From NCBI GenBank assembly GCA_963580455.1, contig OY756964.1:21240001-21304000 (forward strand): a stretch of 64,000 nucleotides of DNA, in the 5' to 3' direction. Position 1 is the first letter of the stretch. Each line of letters starts with the position of its first letter. A program made the translations under genes and the position numbers. The DNA is from Euonymus europaeus (taxonomy: Eukaryota > Streptophyta > Magnoliopsida > Celastrales > Celastraceae). The notes below the pieces were generated by a model. The model saw nothing but the letters and a program-made list of their open reading frames with translations. It was not told where the DNA came from and did no database searches. Shown here in pieces: positions 43,077-56,200 of this stretch.

Positions 43077-46000
43077 ATGGCCACTGATAAGGATTCTTCT
43101 ATTCCATGGTACGCGTTTGTTCTTCTTCTGTAAAGTTTTTGTTCTTTTTGTGGGTTCGTGCTTATAGTTCCTTTTAGCAAATGGGTTTTCTTTCTTTCTG
43201 ATTGTTTCGTATATGCAATGGCAGAGCAGATATAGATGAGATTGGTTTCGTCTTTTACGTCTCTGTTTTTTAAATATCTATTTAAATTTGGCACTTTCTC
43301 CTGGTGATTTTCGCTGGGTTTGTGTTGGAGATTTGGCTTGTGTATATCCAAATTGATTTCTTTCCCAATGTCTCGCAGTTGGGTGATTATTTTGTTTTGT
43401 ATGCTAAATTTCTGAGATGTTAATTTGATTACAGAGATTTAATTGAGGCTGGCTTTCTAACTTTTCAGTTTTCCTGACTTCCATCTTTCCGTACAAGTTT
43501 TTAGATTTTGAAAATTAATTTTGAGGATCTTCGTATCCAAAGCTCCCTTAAAAAATGCCTGATGAAATTACTTCTTGTAGCGTGCTTTCAAACTCGAGTT
43601 TTTATCCAGTGGAATTGTGACTATACTCACACACAACAAAAGCGATTTTTATTTCTATCCTCTCTATAGTGTATTTGGTAATCGTCACTATTATATGCCA
43701 ATTATGCTTTGTTTTACAAATCAATGTTTCATTTGTTACCTTTTGCCTTGCACCTTTCTTTTAAATTGTGTGAAGTGAAGCAGACAGTGACGCCATTCTT
43801 GTCTTTTTCCTTTTCTATACCAACCATTTGATTGCATCATAGGTTTAATCTTCAATTCCGTACCTTACACGATGTTTCGTCAATGTCAAGTTATTCTCTT
43901 ATCTTCTCTCAAACATTTCCTTCCTGCATATTATGAGTCTAATATTTTCTTGTACATTGTTATAATAAGTTGTTTGTTGAAAGTGATCACTTCTTGTCCA
44001 GGGAGAATTTGAATGACTCGGACATATCTCAAAAAACCCAGCAGGAACAGGTTAATGCCACCAAATATGAAAGACGAGGTTCTATGCCTTCATCTGCATC
44101 TGCCCATGGTACATAACTCCATCCATGTTGTGGAACCTTCTACATGTGTTATCGATTTCTGTATATCTGCTGCATCTGCTATTATTCATATTCTACTGTT
44201 GCTCTATTTTCTATTTATTTTTGCAGACCTGAGATGTGCAGAAATGGAAAAGGATAGCCAAGATGGGTCATCTCCTAGGGGAGTTTTAGAGGCCTACTTA
44301 AAGGGTACGGAATCTGAAACAGACTTTCTGCAGAGTGGCACAACCACAACAGATGTTCAATGCTCAAACTCAAGGGCAATTTCTAACTGGAGCAGATTCT
44401 TCAAACTATGGAAAAAACGACCAGTAAAGAACTTACCTTCCTTTCCTCCTCTAGCTGTGCCAAAGTTGTCCAAAAGAAAGAGTAGAAGCACAAAAGAGAA
44501 TCCTGTGCTTAGAGATATATACAACTTCAAATCTACATTGCGAAACTTCACCCTCTCTGAACTACAAACTGCAACCAAAAATTTTAGCCCTGGTACGTAT
44601 TATTATTACAAACAATACCAAATATAAAAAGTTATTGGCTTGCTCTTATTGCTGCGGCTGGAGGAAATTGTGGTTGAATTATTATTAGCACATTGATTTA
44701 TGTAATTATGGTCTTGCCTTCTTGCAGAGAACATAATTGGAAAAGGTGGTTACGCGAAGGTTTACAAGGGATGTTTACAAGATGGCAAGTTCGTAGCAAT
44801 AAAATGCCTCACAAAAGGAACACCTGATGAGAGGACAGCTGGATTTCTATCAGAGCTTGGAATTATTGCTCATGTTGACCATCCCAATACCGCTAAGTTG
44901 ATTGGCGTCGGCATTGAGGGGGGAATGCACCTTATTTTTGAGCTTTCCCCATTGGGAAGTTTAGGATCCCTTCTGCACCGTTGGTTTCTTCTTTTCACAT
45001 ATTCTTGTATTTGAATCTTCTTCTTTCATTTGGTATGTTTTTTGTGTCCTTTGATCACATTTGGCACTTTGCAGGTTCAAATGCTAAAATAGATTGGAGC
45101 AAAAGATATAAAATTGCTTTGGGGACAGCAGATGGTCTGCTATATCTCCATGAAACTTGCCAAAAGCGAATTATACATAGAGATATCAAAGCTGACAATG
45201 TTCTTCTTACGGAAGATTATGAGGCTCAGGTATATTTGAAGCTTTAGACTAGAAGCAAACAAACATAATACTTCAACTATTGCTTTTTTTCCCAGTCAAG
45301 GCAGAATGGCTATGCATTTTTACCTAGAAATGAGCATGTGCAGTGCAAGACCTGATACTTGTAGTTTATGCTACATCAGATAGCAAGTTTTCCATGAGGT
45401 TATTTAATACTCTAGTGATAGAAATGCTAAGATTTTTAAGTTTTCCACTGTGTAACCTATTGTGCCACTGTTACTTCTTTTCCAGAATACTCTTATCAGT
45501 TAACTGCCTTTTTTTTTCCTTCCCGAAATAACAACTTATCTGTTAACTTGCTTTAGTTGTGCCTGGCAATGCTCCCAAGTTCCCAGAAATGCAAAGAATC
45601 AACCACAATTCACCATATACATAAATTTATATTTTTATTTGTTTGAAAGAAAATCGCTCATATATCCACTAAACTTTGAATTTATTAAAACTCTGAGAAT
45701 TTATATTAGTCAATGGACAATGTTAAGATGATTTCATAAGCTTTAACATGGCACAAGTAAACAATATGTTGCACTACAAACATTGAACCCACTATCACCC
45801 ATTCAAGTAGATTTACTAATTACAATGCCTCATGGTAGTACTTAGTAGTGACATTAATCTCTGGCTGCTTTAAGTGCTACAAAAGGCCAATTCTACCATT
45901 TGACAGCCCAAACTAGTAATGTTTTGTTTTGTGCTAGCCATATTAATTAATTTACTATTAAACCAGACATTCTTTGTTGTATGGATTCCTCGCTGTTGAC

Positions 46001-49000
46001 AGCTCATAGTTTTGTTGCGTTGCAACTTCTATTGATTAAATGTTGTCAGAAGCTAAAAATATAATCAAGAATGGCAAGCTAATGCTTCAGATAGCAAAGT
46101 TCAAGCTTGGAGTTATGACAATAGAGGCGGAAATGCTTGCTCAAGAGTAAAGTGTGCCCCGGGCCCCGGCAAGGATTCTTTTGTCTAGCAACATATTAGA
46201 TTTATAGTTAGAGGTAAGCACATAAATGGACATTCTCGGAAGGAATGGTGTCGACGATTCGGAAGTTTATGAACTCAATTTTATCTGAAGTTTCTAGCTA
46301 TGAATCGGTTGGTGTTCAAGTAAGGGTCTTGACGTGCCAGAGCAAAAGGTGCAATGGTATTACCTATTCACAAAGGACTAGCCTTCATTAATGTCGTAAA
46401 ATTATCAGGTGATAGATTTTTGTTTTTGAAGGCATTTATGGATGCATTGGTACTCCTCAGTCAGAGTTGGCAACGCTGTGCATGTTTCAGTGCCAGTTAG
46501 CGATAGTGAGGCCAGTCTCTGCATTCCCAGCCAGAATGGCAATGACTCTCGGACAACGGATATGCTTGAAGAGATGATTAAAAATTCAGGAATTCTACCA
46601 AATGGTTTACTATGGTATATATTAAGGATGGATCTGTCCATAGGGTTCTGGTTGCACACGTAATGTCTATTTGGGAACTGGTTCTCATGCCTCGTTATTA
46701 GTTGCCACGAGTTTGTAGATGCCAGATAAGTGAATAGTTAATATTTTTTTGCTTAGAGAGGAAAAACAGTTGTGGTAGTGTAAGACAAAGGTGTGATGGG
46801 ATTACCTATTCACGAAGGACTAGCCTTCATTAATGTCGTAGAATTAATCAGGTGATATATTTTTGCTTTTAAAGGAAGGAGTTTTAACTAAAGATACATT
46901 GGTACTCCTCAGTAAGGATGGATCTGTCTATAGGGTTCTGGTTGCACTCGTAATGTCTATTTGCGAAGTGGTTTTCATGCCTCTTTATAAGGTGCCACAA
47001 GTTTGGAGTTTCCAGGGAAGGAATAGTTAATTTTTGCAGTAGCGTCTTACACCAGGGATCTTAGCAAAATGGAAACTGTGAAACGGTTCTAGACCAGAAT
47101 GTGTCTGAACAAATCAGCATGAATTAGTAGGGTTGCTGACCTTTCTCTTAAAGTAAATTTCGTTAGTTGGACTGAAACAAGTAGGTAAATTACATTTGTC
47201 TTTCTTTATAATCCTTGTGCACATGATTGGTTGATAAATCTACTGTAAGAGTAACGCAATGAATGCTACCCCCTCTTTCCGTCTCAATTAAATTTTCCTT
47301 TTACGTTTTAGTCCAAGATCTTGGCATCTTTCTCTAAAGTGCTCATGTTAGTGTGTGGAGCCACATGTAGTCAATGAGAATAAATACTGGTCTCAAACGA
47401 ACAGAATTGATTCAGCTTTATCTATACTGTCAAAAACTATTAGGAATTTGGATACTCTTTGCATAATTGTACTTATTATTTGATTGTTCAACCGTATTCT
47501 TCTGTAGAATTCAAATCATATGGCCATATAGTAGATTTGTGCCTGCAATTATGAAAAAAAAATAGTATTAGAGTTCCAAAAAGCTTAGGAATTAGAGAAG
47601 TTATTAATTATTACCAATCTATCTATATATCTAGGTGAGTTACCCAATCTTTCTCTACTTGCGAGACTGGACACATTCTCAATTTCATTCGTTTCTAGAT
47701 ATTGCCTTAAATTTTTTGACTGTCACTGTTGCTACAGATGTTGAGTGTATGTAGCCGATCCCTTGAAACATAGGTGTCTCAAAAGACATATGCATAGTCC
47801 ACGCTTCCATGTCTTGAGCCATAGAGGGCTTGAGCTTCATGGACCACGGTCACGTGAACTCATTGACCTAAATTATGATGCAATTTTGATTGCTATGTTG
47901 TCTCTATGCTCATTATGAAACTGCATGCATCTTTTATTCTTTATGCAGTCAAGAGTATTTCTTGTTTTCATCACCAGTTGTTGACTAATCAGTATGTTCC
48001 TGATCACATGCCTGGTAATTCAAAGTTAATTTAGTGAAATCTATATCCGTGTCTGAGAATACATTAATTGTTTTTCCAATGAAATCACTCTTTAATAGGG
48101 CCCGGTTTGAAGTTTACCTTTTGTTGCTGATTTACAAATTTTCCTCCACAGTTTTATCATTCTCTATCCTACCATTGTTATTTGGCCTTATGTACATTTG
48201 ATGATGCTATATCCTTGGGTTTCTTATTGCTACTCATTTACTCAGCTTATTTGTTGCAGATTTGCGATTTTGGGCTTGCGAAATGGCTACCCAAAGAGTG
48301 TACTCACCATAATGTATCTAAGTTCGAAGGCACATTTGGGTTTGTGAGCTTACGTACTTTTTTTGTTTCAGCAATTAATGAGAGTATCTATGATTTAGTT
48401 CTTACTTTTATTGTTCCATTGAAGCTATTTTGCTCCTGAATACTTCATGCATGGGATAGTTGATGAGAAAACTGACATTTATGCATTCGGGGTTCTGCTC
48501 TTGGAGCTTATTACTGGACGTCGAGCTTTGGATGCCTTACAGCAAAACCTTGTCCTATGGGTAATGCTGCTTCCCAATTTTTTTATATTGTCTCTTATAA
48601 TGTCAAGTAGACTGGAGGTCTTAAGCCACCCATTTGTTTTTTTTTTTGTTTTTTTGTTTTTTAATATCCTAGGCTAAGCCTTTGCTTGATAAAAATGATA
48701 TTAAAGCGCTTGTTGATCCTGCAATTGGCGAGAATTATGACCCTGAAGAAATGGATCGTATGGTTTTGACTTCCTCTTTGTGTGTTGAGCAGGCTCCCAT
48801 TCTACGTCCTCGAATGAGTCAGGCAAGTATGAAGTCTTATAAACTGCAAATCCTTCTGTTGGTGTCATATTTGATTCCTTAGCAGCCATCCTATCCCAGA
48901 AAAATTAAGAGGGAAAAGAACTGATATTAGTATTCTAAGATGCTTCTGTGCTTTGCCTTATCAAGTTCTAACGGTCTATGGAATCGAACAGTGAGTGAGA

Positions 49001-49200
49001 ACTGATACTAGTCATTGTTGGTGCAGGTTGTAATACTGCTGAGAGGTGACGAATACGTTGCAGAGTGTGCAAAGCAAAGCCATAGGCGCTCCCTCCAAAG
49101 AACTTACTCTCAAGAGCTCTTGGATGCACAAGAATACAACTCAACAAGGTACCTTAAAGATCTGAGTCGTCATATGGAGACTGCTTTGGGTTATAGATAG
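43077..49200 (+). CDS. Receptor-like cytoplasmic kinase, RBK1/RBK2 (ROP-binding kinase) type, RLCK class VI
   Basis: Nine exons join in frame to 483 residues: 43077-43108, 44002-44108, 44227-44592, 44728-44979, 45075-45229, 48260-48339, 48425-48560, 48673-48822, 49027-49200. The N-terminus ([18 protein letters not shown]) leads to [16 protein letters not shown], a segment typical of class VI RLCKs that bind ROP GTPases. The kinase domain starts at about residue 155 ([15 protein letters not shown]): G-loop GKGGYAKV, lysine 194 (VAIK), [18 protein letters not shown]. There is no signal peptide or transmembrane helix, so the kinase is cytoplasmic, presumably downstream of ROP signalling. Intron 5 is about 3 kb and holds repeats. 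Intron 8 has a GC donor (CAG|GCAAGT); using it restores the family junction [15 protein letters not shown]. Confidence 0.87.
46340..47035. repeat. Direct duplication within intron 5 of the kinase gene
   Basis: A segment starting ATTACCTATTCACAAAGGAC (46358) and ending near 46745 recurs at 46802-47030 (ATTACCTATTCACGAAGGAC ...). The first copy has about 160 extra bases between GTACTCCTCAGT and AAGGATGGATCTGTC. In the second copy a frame [20 protein letters not shown] is open, of unknown family. It may be a duplicated gene fragment or an unclassified element. Confidence 0.6.
47266..47335. repeat. Stowaway-like MITE terminus in intron 5
   Basis: CTACCCCCTCTTTCCGTCTC followed by AATTAAATTTTCC resembles the outer end of the family at 42.1 and 52.6 kb. 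The rest of the element is not recognisable. Confidence 0.35.
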
Positions 49201-50007
49201 AAATGTAGTGTATTTAAACAATGATAGTCGTTATAGTTCCTATAGGATTTGACATTCTCAAGGGGTTTTTGATAATTCTATGGGAACAAGTGTTTTCCAT
49301 GTAGAGCCTGTAATCGCTCTCGTTTCGAATTCCATGGAAAACAAAACACTGAGAAGTGAATTCGTTTCCGCAGAATGCCGTAATGCGCTCCGAATCTGCT
49401 ACCATATTTCCATATACACCAGGCTTTTTCAGACTTCGAAGGTTAGAATCCTTTTTCAGTTACTTCTTTTGGAACATATGGAGACAGACTATGCATCAAA
49501 AGTAATATTTTGGTGGTGTTGTTATTGACCCTTTTAAACGATCTGACTCCGGTGGGATATAGCACCTGCATTGTTAATTTGTCAGTTTTACTCTCTTTGT
49601 GAAGAAGATTTTAGAGTCTCAGAAAGGAGACAGTAACCCTATTTTTGCAGTTTTTGGATCTTCACTGGTCAATCATTGTTCATATATTGGCTTTGGAAGC
49701 CTCATGTTTGGGCCAAATCTCTCAAAACTTTTTGGGCTGAGTTGAGCCCATTCTCAAACTGGGTTCATGACATCATGTGTTACCTACCCCCTAGGCCCCT
49801 ACCCAAAAACCTGTAAGCCCAATATCAAGATGAATTGGAAACATCAAACATGGTGGGCTTTACCAAGTTATCATGATTCATGGCACATGTGGCACCTAAT
49901 ATTTGGGCCAATTCACTCAAAACCTTTTGAGCTTAGGTCTGGCCCACACGTAAACTCGGTTCAATGTAGTCCCTTTTCCGGCCCAAAAGCTGAATATCTA
50001 GATGAGA
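49201..50007. other. 3' flank of the kinase gene and a short direct repeat
   Basis: 49705-49770 and 49899-49962 are diverged copies of a segment with TTTGGGCCAA, CTCAAAACnTTTTG, GCCCA and AACTnGGTTCA. No gene is visible. Confidence 0.45.
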
Positions 50008-52018
50008 GGGTTAATACAACTTTCAGTAGAAAGCCCATGTTTCATTTTGGTCACCGAAAGATAAAATGTTTCAACTTAGTAACTTAACTTTTCATTTTGT
50101 TCCAGTCAAGCCACTCGGTCAGGATTTCTCAAATCCGGACAGCCATAAAGGTGACGTGACAGTTTGACTTACTTCCATTGGTCCACGTGGAAAATGGTCG
50201 TCACGTGGTTCATACTACTTTCAGTCATCGAAAGATAATTCATGTCTCATTTTGATCACCGAAAAATAGAATGTTTCAACTTTGTCACTTAACTTTTTAT
50301 TTTGTTACAGTCAACGCAGGATTTCTCAAATTCGAGCAACCAAAAGGGTGAAGTGATAGTTTGACTTACTTTCGATTGGTCCATGAGAAAAATGATCACC
50401 ACATGAAAATATTTTATAATTTTTAAATTCAGAGCAATATTGAGAAGTGAATGTCAATTTGCAAGAACAATATGAATTAGTTTAATTTCTTTTTGCTTAG
50501 ATTGTTACGCGATTGGGACAAAGCAACAATGGAGGCGAATTGATTCGAAGCAGGAGGCTTAGGGTATGAATGATGTTTTAGGGTTTGATCTCCGAAATCT
50601 AATTTCTGATTCTTAGTTTGACTACGGGATTGGTTGTGCCACTGAATGATGATTGCACTTAGAGGCCGCATGAGAACATTTCGGCAACGACACTCAGTGA
50701 CCAGTTTCTTGTGTCATCTAAATTCTTGTATATATATATTCATATTTTATTTTAAAAATTGCATCACGTAACAATCATTTTCCACGTGGACCAATCGAAA
50801 GCAAGTTAAACTATCACGTCACCTTTTTTGTTGCCCGGATTTGAGAAATCTTGATCGAGTGGCTTTACTGGAATAAAATGAAAAGTAACAGTAATAAGTT
50901 GAAACATTTTATCTTTCGGTGACCAAAATGAAACATGAGCTATCTTTGGGTGACTAAAAATTGTATTAATTGCCAATTGGTTGCTATTCATATTGCAATT
51001 GTACTCTGCGGCTTCTAGATATTGTGTCCAGACTTGGAAGGCTTAAACAAGAAAATTATTGAGATGGTCTAAGTTCTTGTTTGTTACTTCATTCAAGAGT
51101 TCCCTAAGTCTTGTCAAACGCCTACCTTCATGTGCTAAGTATGAATGTTCTCCAAGCCTTGAAGACAGACGTGACCCCCCCTGCCCTTTGTACTGGGCTT
51201 AGCGGTAAGAGAGGTTGATGCCACAAGAGATCAGGAATTACATGTGTAGAAGTGGCTCCAACAGCTCAGGAAGTCTCATGTATATATGCCGATTTTACAT
51301 ATATGATGCTAATAAAATATAGAATAAGGACATACTTGAATATCTAGGTTTGTTTAGACCGGAGATGTTAATGCAACATAGAAATTTGGCTCAGCATCCT
51401 ACTAAGGCCCCTGTTGTTGTTGAAATTTGGCTATTATTGTTGAAAAATTATTCTTAATTAGAGTATAATAAAAGAAATTATTGAAATATATAATATTAAT
51501 CAAACGAATATAATGTCAAAATTTAAATGAAAAATATTATTTCAAAATTTCAAACCAAATGTGTTTCCTAGTTTTTCATTATGAGAAGCAGTTTTTTAAA
51601 ATGTCAAACCAAATGCATTTTCAAAATTTTCAAAACAAAATTGGAAAATAAAAAATACAAAATGAAGTACACAAATATAAAATACAAAACAAAACTGCAA
51701 ACCAAATGCAACCTAAGTGATTAAGTTGAAACATTTTATCTTTTGGTAACCAAAATGAAACATGAGCTATCTTTCAGTAACTGAAAGAAATATGAACTCA
51801 TGTCTGATATTTCCATGTGACGACTATTTTCCATGTGAATCAATCAAAACACGTCAAATTACCACGTCACCTTTATGGTTATCCGAATTTGAAAAATTCT
51901 GACCGAGTGACTTGACATAACGAAATAAAAAATTAATTTATCAAGTTAAAACGTTTTATCTTTCGATGACCAAAATGAAACACCGAATATATTTCGATGA
52001 CTAAATGTTGTATTAACT
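50008..52018. mobile_element. Composite MULE-like element with repeated long-TIR modules
   Basis: The element begins GGGTTAATACAAC and ends GTTGTATTAACT, flanked by TCTAGATGAGA (49997-50007) and TCTAGAAGAGA (52019-52029), 10 of 11 identical. A roughly 170-bp terminal module (GTTTCATTTTGGTCACCGAA ... GTCACGTGG) occurs in forward orientation at 50040-50205 and 50239-50405 and inverted at about 50750-50960 and 51730-52010. It is probably one non-autonomous MULE inside another. No transposase frame is present. Confidence 0.55.
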
Positions 52019-52029
52019 TCTAGAAGAGA

Positions 52030-53273
52030 CGGAAACATAAAACCTAGGGAACTTGACGAGTCGGCAACTCGGCATCCATATGGCTGTCCTCCCACGTGCG
52101 CTAATAATTTATAACCGAATTGGCTGTGTAATCATTTTCAATTTTTTAATAATTAATTAAATACAAATTATTTACCTTGAAAAAAGTCGCTTAATCGACG
52201 CTCACAAAAAAAAAAGGTTCACAAAAGCCGCTGTAATGGACGGTCAAGATCGAATAGAGTTATTTTATTTATTAAGATCACATGGCTATATTAATTGCGT
52301 TACGCTCGAGTAATCTACAAAACTTGAATGCCACGGAGAAGGCGACCTGGGAAAGTGAAATCGACACGTCAAGCTATCACCCAATCCTCCACTCTCTTGG
52401 TTAAATAAACAAATAAAATTAATTTTTATTATTATATTACTCTATTTATTAACAAAAAATTAAAAAAAAACATTTGGGCTGACTTCAATTTATGCCAGGG
52501 CAAAAAAATCTATAAATTAAAATATAAAATATAAAATTCAAGGTTCGGCATCTTGGTTTCGTAATATTCCCAAGTGCTTGTGGTAACGTAGACCAATGTC
52601 TCCCCTTTTCCGGGTATTACAATTTGTATTCATATTTATTATACTTATAATTAAAAATAAAGAAATAAAAGATGGAGAAAGGTGTAAAATTAATTTTAAT
52701 AACATAAATGAGAATGTATTTTGAGACATTCAAACAAAAAATAATGGACAATTAAAATGAGACGGAATGATTAATATTTTTCTTATCGGCAATCTAATTT
52801 TTATAGTAATTTTTTTTGATAATCAAAAATAATATAATATAATATTCACATTTAGATAAAACTAACTCGACTTTCAAATTTATATATGTCGAAATTTATT
52901 TTTTTTGACGACAATGTAAATTGGACTTAAACCAGCACATTATCATGGATTGTAAAAACTTAAAAATAAAATAAAATTGGAGACACAATGACGAAAGGAA
53001 AACACATTTACTTTTCTAAATAAGAAACATAACATACAACTCCGAAAAGAAACGAACCGTCCTTCCTCTTTCTTTCCTTCGCTCTAACAGTTAAAGGTCA
53101 AAACCACCAACCACGACCCGCCGTCTCGCTCCGATAAGCGACGAATGTAGAAATTGCTTACACCGGCTGTGTATGCTGTTTCCGATCCATTGTTTTCCGT
53201 CCCGGTAACTTCCGGTGGCCGGTCGTTTTTTCAACGGCACCGATAAAATCTGATAATTTTTCTTGGCTGTATT
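52030..53273. other. Intergenic sequence and 5' region of the ATG18-like gene
   Basis: 52600-52771 ends with GGACAATTAAAATGAGACGG, another Stowaway-like terminus. 53040-53273 is the probable promoter and leader of the ATG18-like gene, pyrimidine-rich around 53060-53090. No other gene is visible. Confidence 0.4.
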
Positions 53274-56200
53274 ATGAAGAATAATATAAACCGAAAGTCC
53301 AACAACAGCCATAAGAATAGCAATGGATTTATTCCTAATTCTTTGAAATTCATTTCTTCTTGTATAAAAACCGCGTCGTCCGGTGTCCGTTCAGCAGGTG
53401 CCAACGTTGCCGCATCTATCTCTGGAGATAGTCAGGACCTCAAGGAACAGGTTATCTTTATCTATTCACGTGTTGATTATTGTTAGATATTAAATATTTT
53501 ATGATTTTTTTTTTCAATTGACGTTGAGGAGTGGCACCGTTGTTTGATTGCTTGAGTAGTGTGACGGAAAGAAAGGATGAAAATGCGGGAATTTTGTTTG
53601 TGATTTTCATATTATTGGCACTTGGGAGTCGAATCCTTTTGAGATACTTTGTTTAGTTGCCAAGAATGAGAGTAGAAGAAAAATGGATAGAATTTTATAA
53701 TTTTTGCTGAAGTTTAGGTTTTACTGGAATTGAGGACGTTGGCTTAATTAGTTACCATGACATTTAAATATGATTGGTACAAGAAGTGAGACTTAGATTT
53801 TTATTGAATTTGAGTCGAAGTTGCAAGTGAACATTTGATTTATTCATTTGGCAAGTGAAACATATCCTGCCAGCAAGAATTATTTTATCCACTCATGAGA
53901 ATGCATTGAATGTATACTTTGATTTTTGAATTTTTTTTATTGGAACGATTTTCTGCAGTGGCATGTTCTAATATGGGTTGGGGAGCAGTTCTGTTGCTTA
54001 GAAAGACAGTGATTAGATGTGTGTTTCACATGTGGTGCCATCACAAAATGTGCTCTTGCATATGGTGCAACCTATCTCGAAATAGTCTCTCCATGTATTA
54101 TGTGGAGTAAGGTCTGCATACACACTTCGACCCACTGCGGGAGTTGCGCGGGAGTTGTTTACCTTTTTTATTGCATTGTCAAAGTTACTGAAGCGAAACC
54201 ATCAAGATGGACCAGAAATAGTTTAGTCACTTGGGGCAATGTATAGCATGTTTTGATGAGTGTTTTAAGTATTTAAAGCATTTTATTAAATTTTTCTTTG
54301 GAGCCTAGATTTGCCTTTGTTGCATATTTAATGCATAATTGTTTACTATAGGTATAAATGTTACTATCTATACACTTACGCTGTATTAGGAAGGAGGTTT
54401 CACGAAGTTTGGGGAGGTTTCGTTGAAGTAAGAAGTTTCGCAAGGTTTCGCAAAACCTCAATCCCAAAACAAAAACGAAACTCCCAATTTGTGGGTTTGG
54501 GGGCTTTTATTATACAATAAAAGTGAAAAGACAGAGATATCCGTATGCCCAATTTTTAAACCTCATGAAACTTCTTTTTTTAAGCCTCCTACCAAACAAG
54601 GTATCATGAAACCTCTTAAAACCTCACTTCCTAAAAATCCCTAAAACCTCACTTCCTGAAGCCTCCTTCCAAACATAGCCTTAGGATCTAATAATTTTTT
54701 TGTTCTTATGTATATGTACTATGTTGGTTTTCTTTGATTCCATAACTATGACAGTCCTGAGTATTCGAATCAAAGAACTAGTAGCATATTTTAGCAACTG
54801 TTTTATATTTCCTTTTGTCTTGTACCGATATATCCACTCATTCGTTATTGCTCAGCATGTTGAAGGTGACAATAATTTTTGCAAGTAGATGCCCATGTTA
54901 AGTAGGATTGCACATAACATTTTATTCAATTGACTGTTACTTCAGCAATGGCTACCCCAAGACAGTTTGGAGAAGGAAAATATGTTGCTTTTCAAGGCTT
55001 GACTAGTGTGTTTTTCAAAATAACCTAAAAGCTTGTCTTCAGATTATTATTGGTTTCGTACTGGATACCTGCGACTCAGAAGCAGGCCTTTAGTAATCCA
55101 TCACCTTTCATTGAGCATCATCTTTACTTTTCTCATGTAGTTTAGTGACTAGTGAGGCTGTTGTTCTGTAATTTATTTAATTTTTATTTCAGGTTGGTGC
55201 TTTTGTGGTTCTAGTATGTTTGATGTTTTCTTTAGGTACCACTTCTATGATCTGCATATGTCCTGTCACATTGTGTTTACAGGAATGATGTGGATCTTTA
55301 TGTTGGAACAGGTACTCTGGGCTTCCTTTGACAAACTAGAAGTTGGTCCATCTTCTTTCAAGTGTGTTCTCTTAATTGGTTACTGCAATGGCTTTCAAGT
55401 CGTTGATGTTCAAGACGCCTCTGATGTCAATGAACTTGTATCAAGGCGTGATGATCCAGTTACTTTTTTACAGATTCAGCCTTTCCCTGCGAAGTCTGAT
55501 TATCATGAAGGATTTATAGCATCACATCCTGTACTGTTGGTTGTTGCTTGTGATGAATCAAAGAGCTCAGATCTAATGCTTAGTGGGAGAGAGAGGCTGG
55601 TCAGGGATGGTTACAGTGAGCCTCAAACTGGGAGCTCTCTCATCTCTCCTACAGTTGTTCGCTTTTATTCACTCAAGTCTCACAACTATGTTCATGTGTT
55701 GAGATTCCGGTCAACTGTATCTATGGTTCGATGCAGTCCTCGAATAGTGGCTGTGGGACTTGCAACGCAAGTAAGATTTTTTCTTTTTCATTGTATAATT
55801 GAATGAGTAATTCTTAGCTCTGTGTGTGCATATGCATAGTTTTTTTTTATAAATATTTTCTTCATGGTAAAATGTAATGATCGTTGGCATCCAGTAGATT
55901 TCTGTGTTGAATTCTTACCAATTTACTTGTGATGCATTGGTGCTGGTCGGTCATAAGCAGTAGTCGAATATAGTGCTGTCCAAATACGAAGACTGTGAGT
56001 TTCGTAAGTTTATGAAGAAAGGTAAACAATTTAACTTTGGCTAATATTTTTTCTATGTTATGTTGTCCAGATATACTGCTTTGATGCTCTCACTCTGGAA
56101 AACAAGTTCAGTGTACTCACCTATCCTGTTCCTCAGTTGGGAGGCCAAGCATACAATGGGGTCAATTTTGGATATGGTCCAATGGCTGTCGGTCCAAGGT

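Noticed and set aside
42932..43351. 139-codon minus-strand frame across the start of the RBK-like gene
   Set aside because: It is antisense to exon 1 and intron 1, has no domain and is AT/low-complexity biased.
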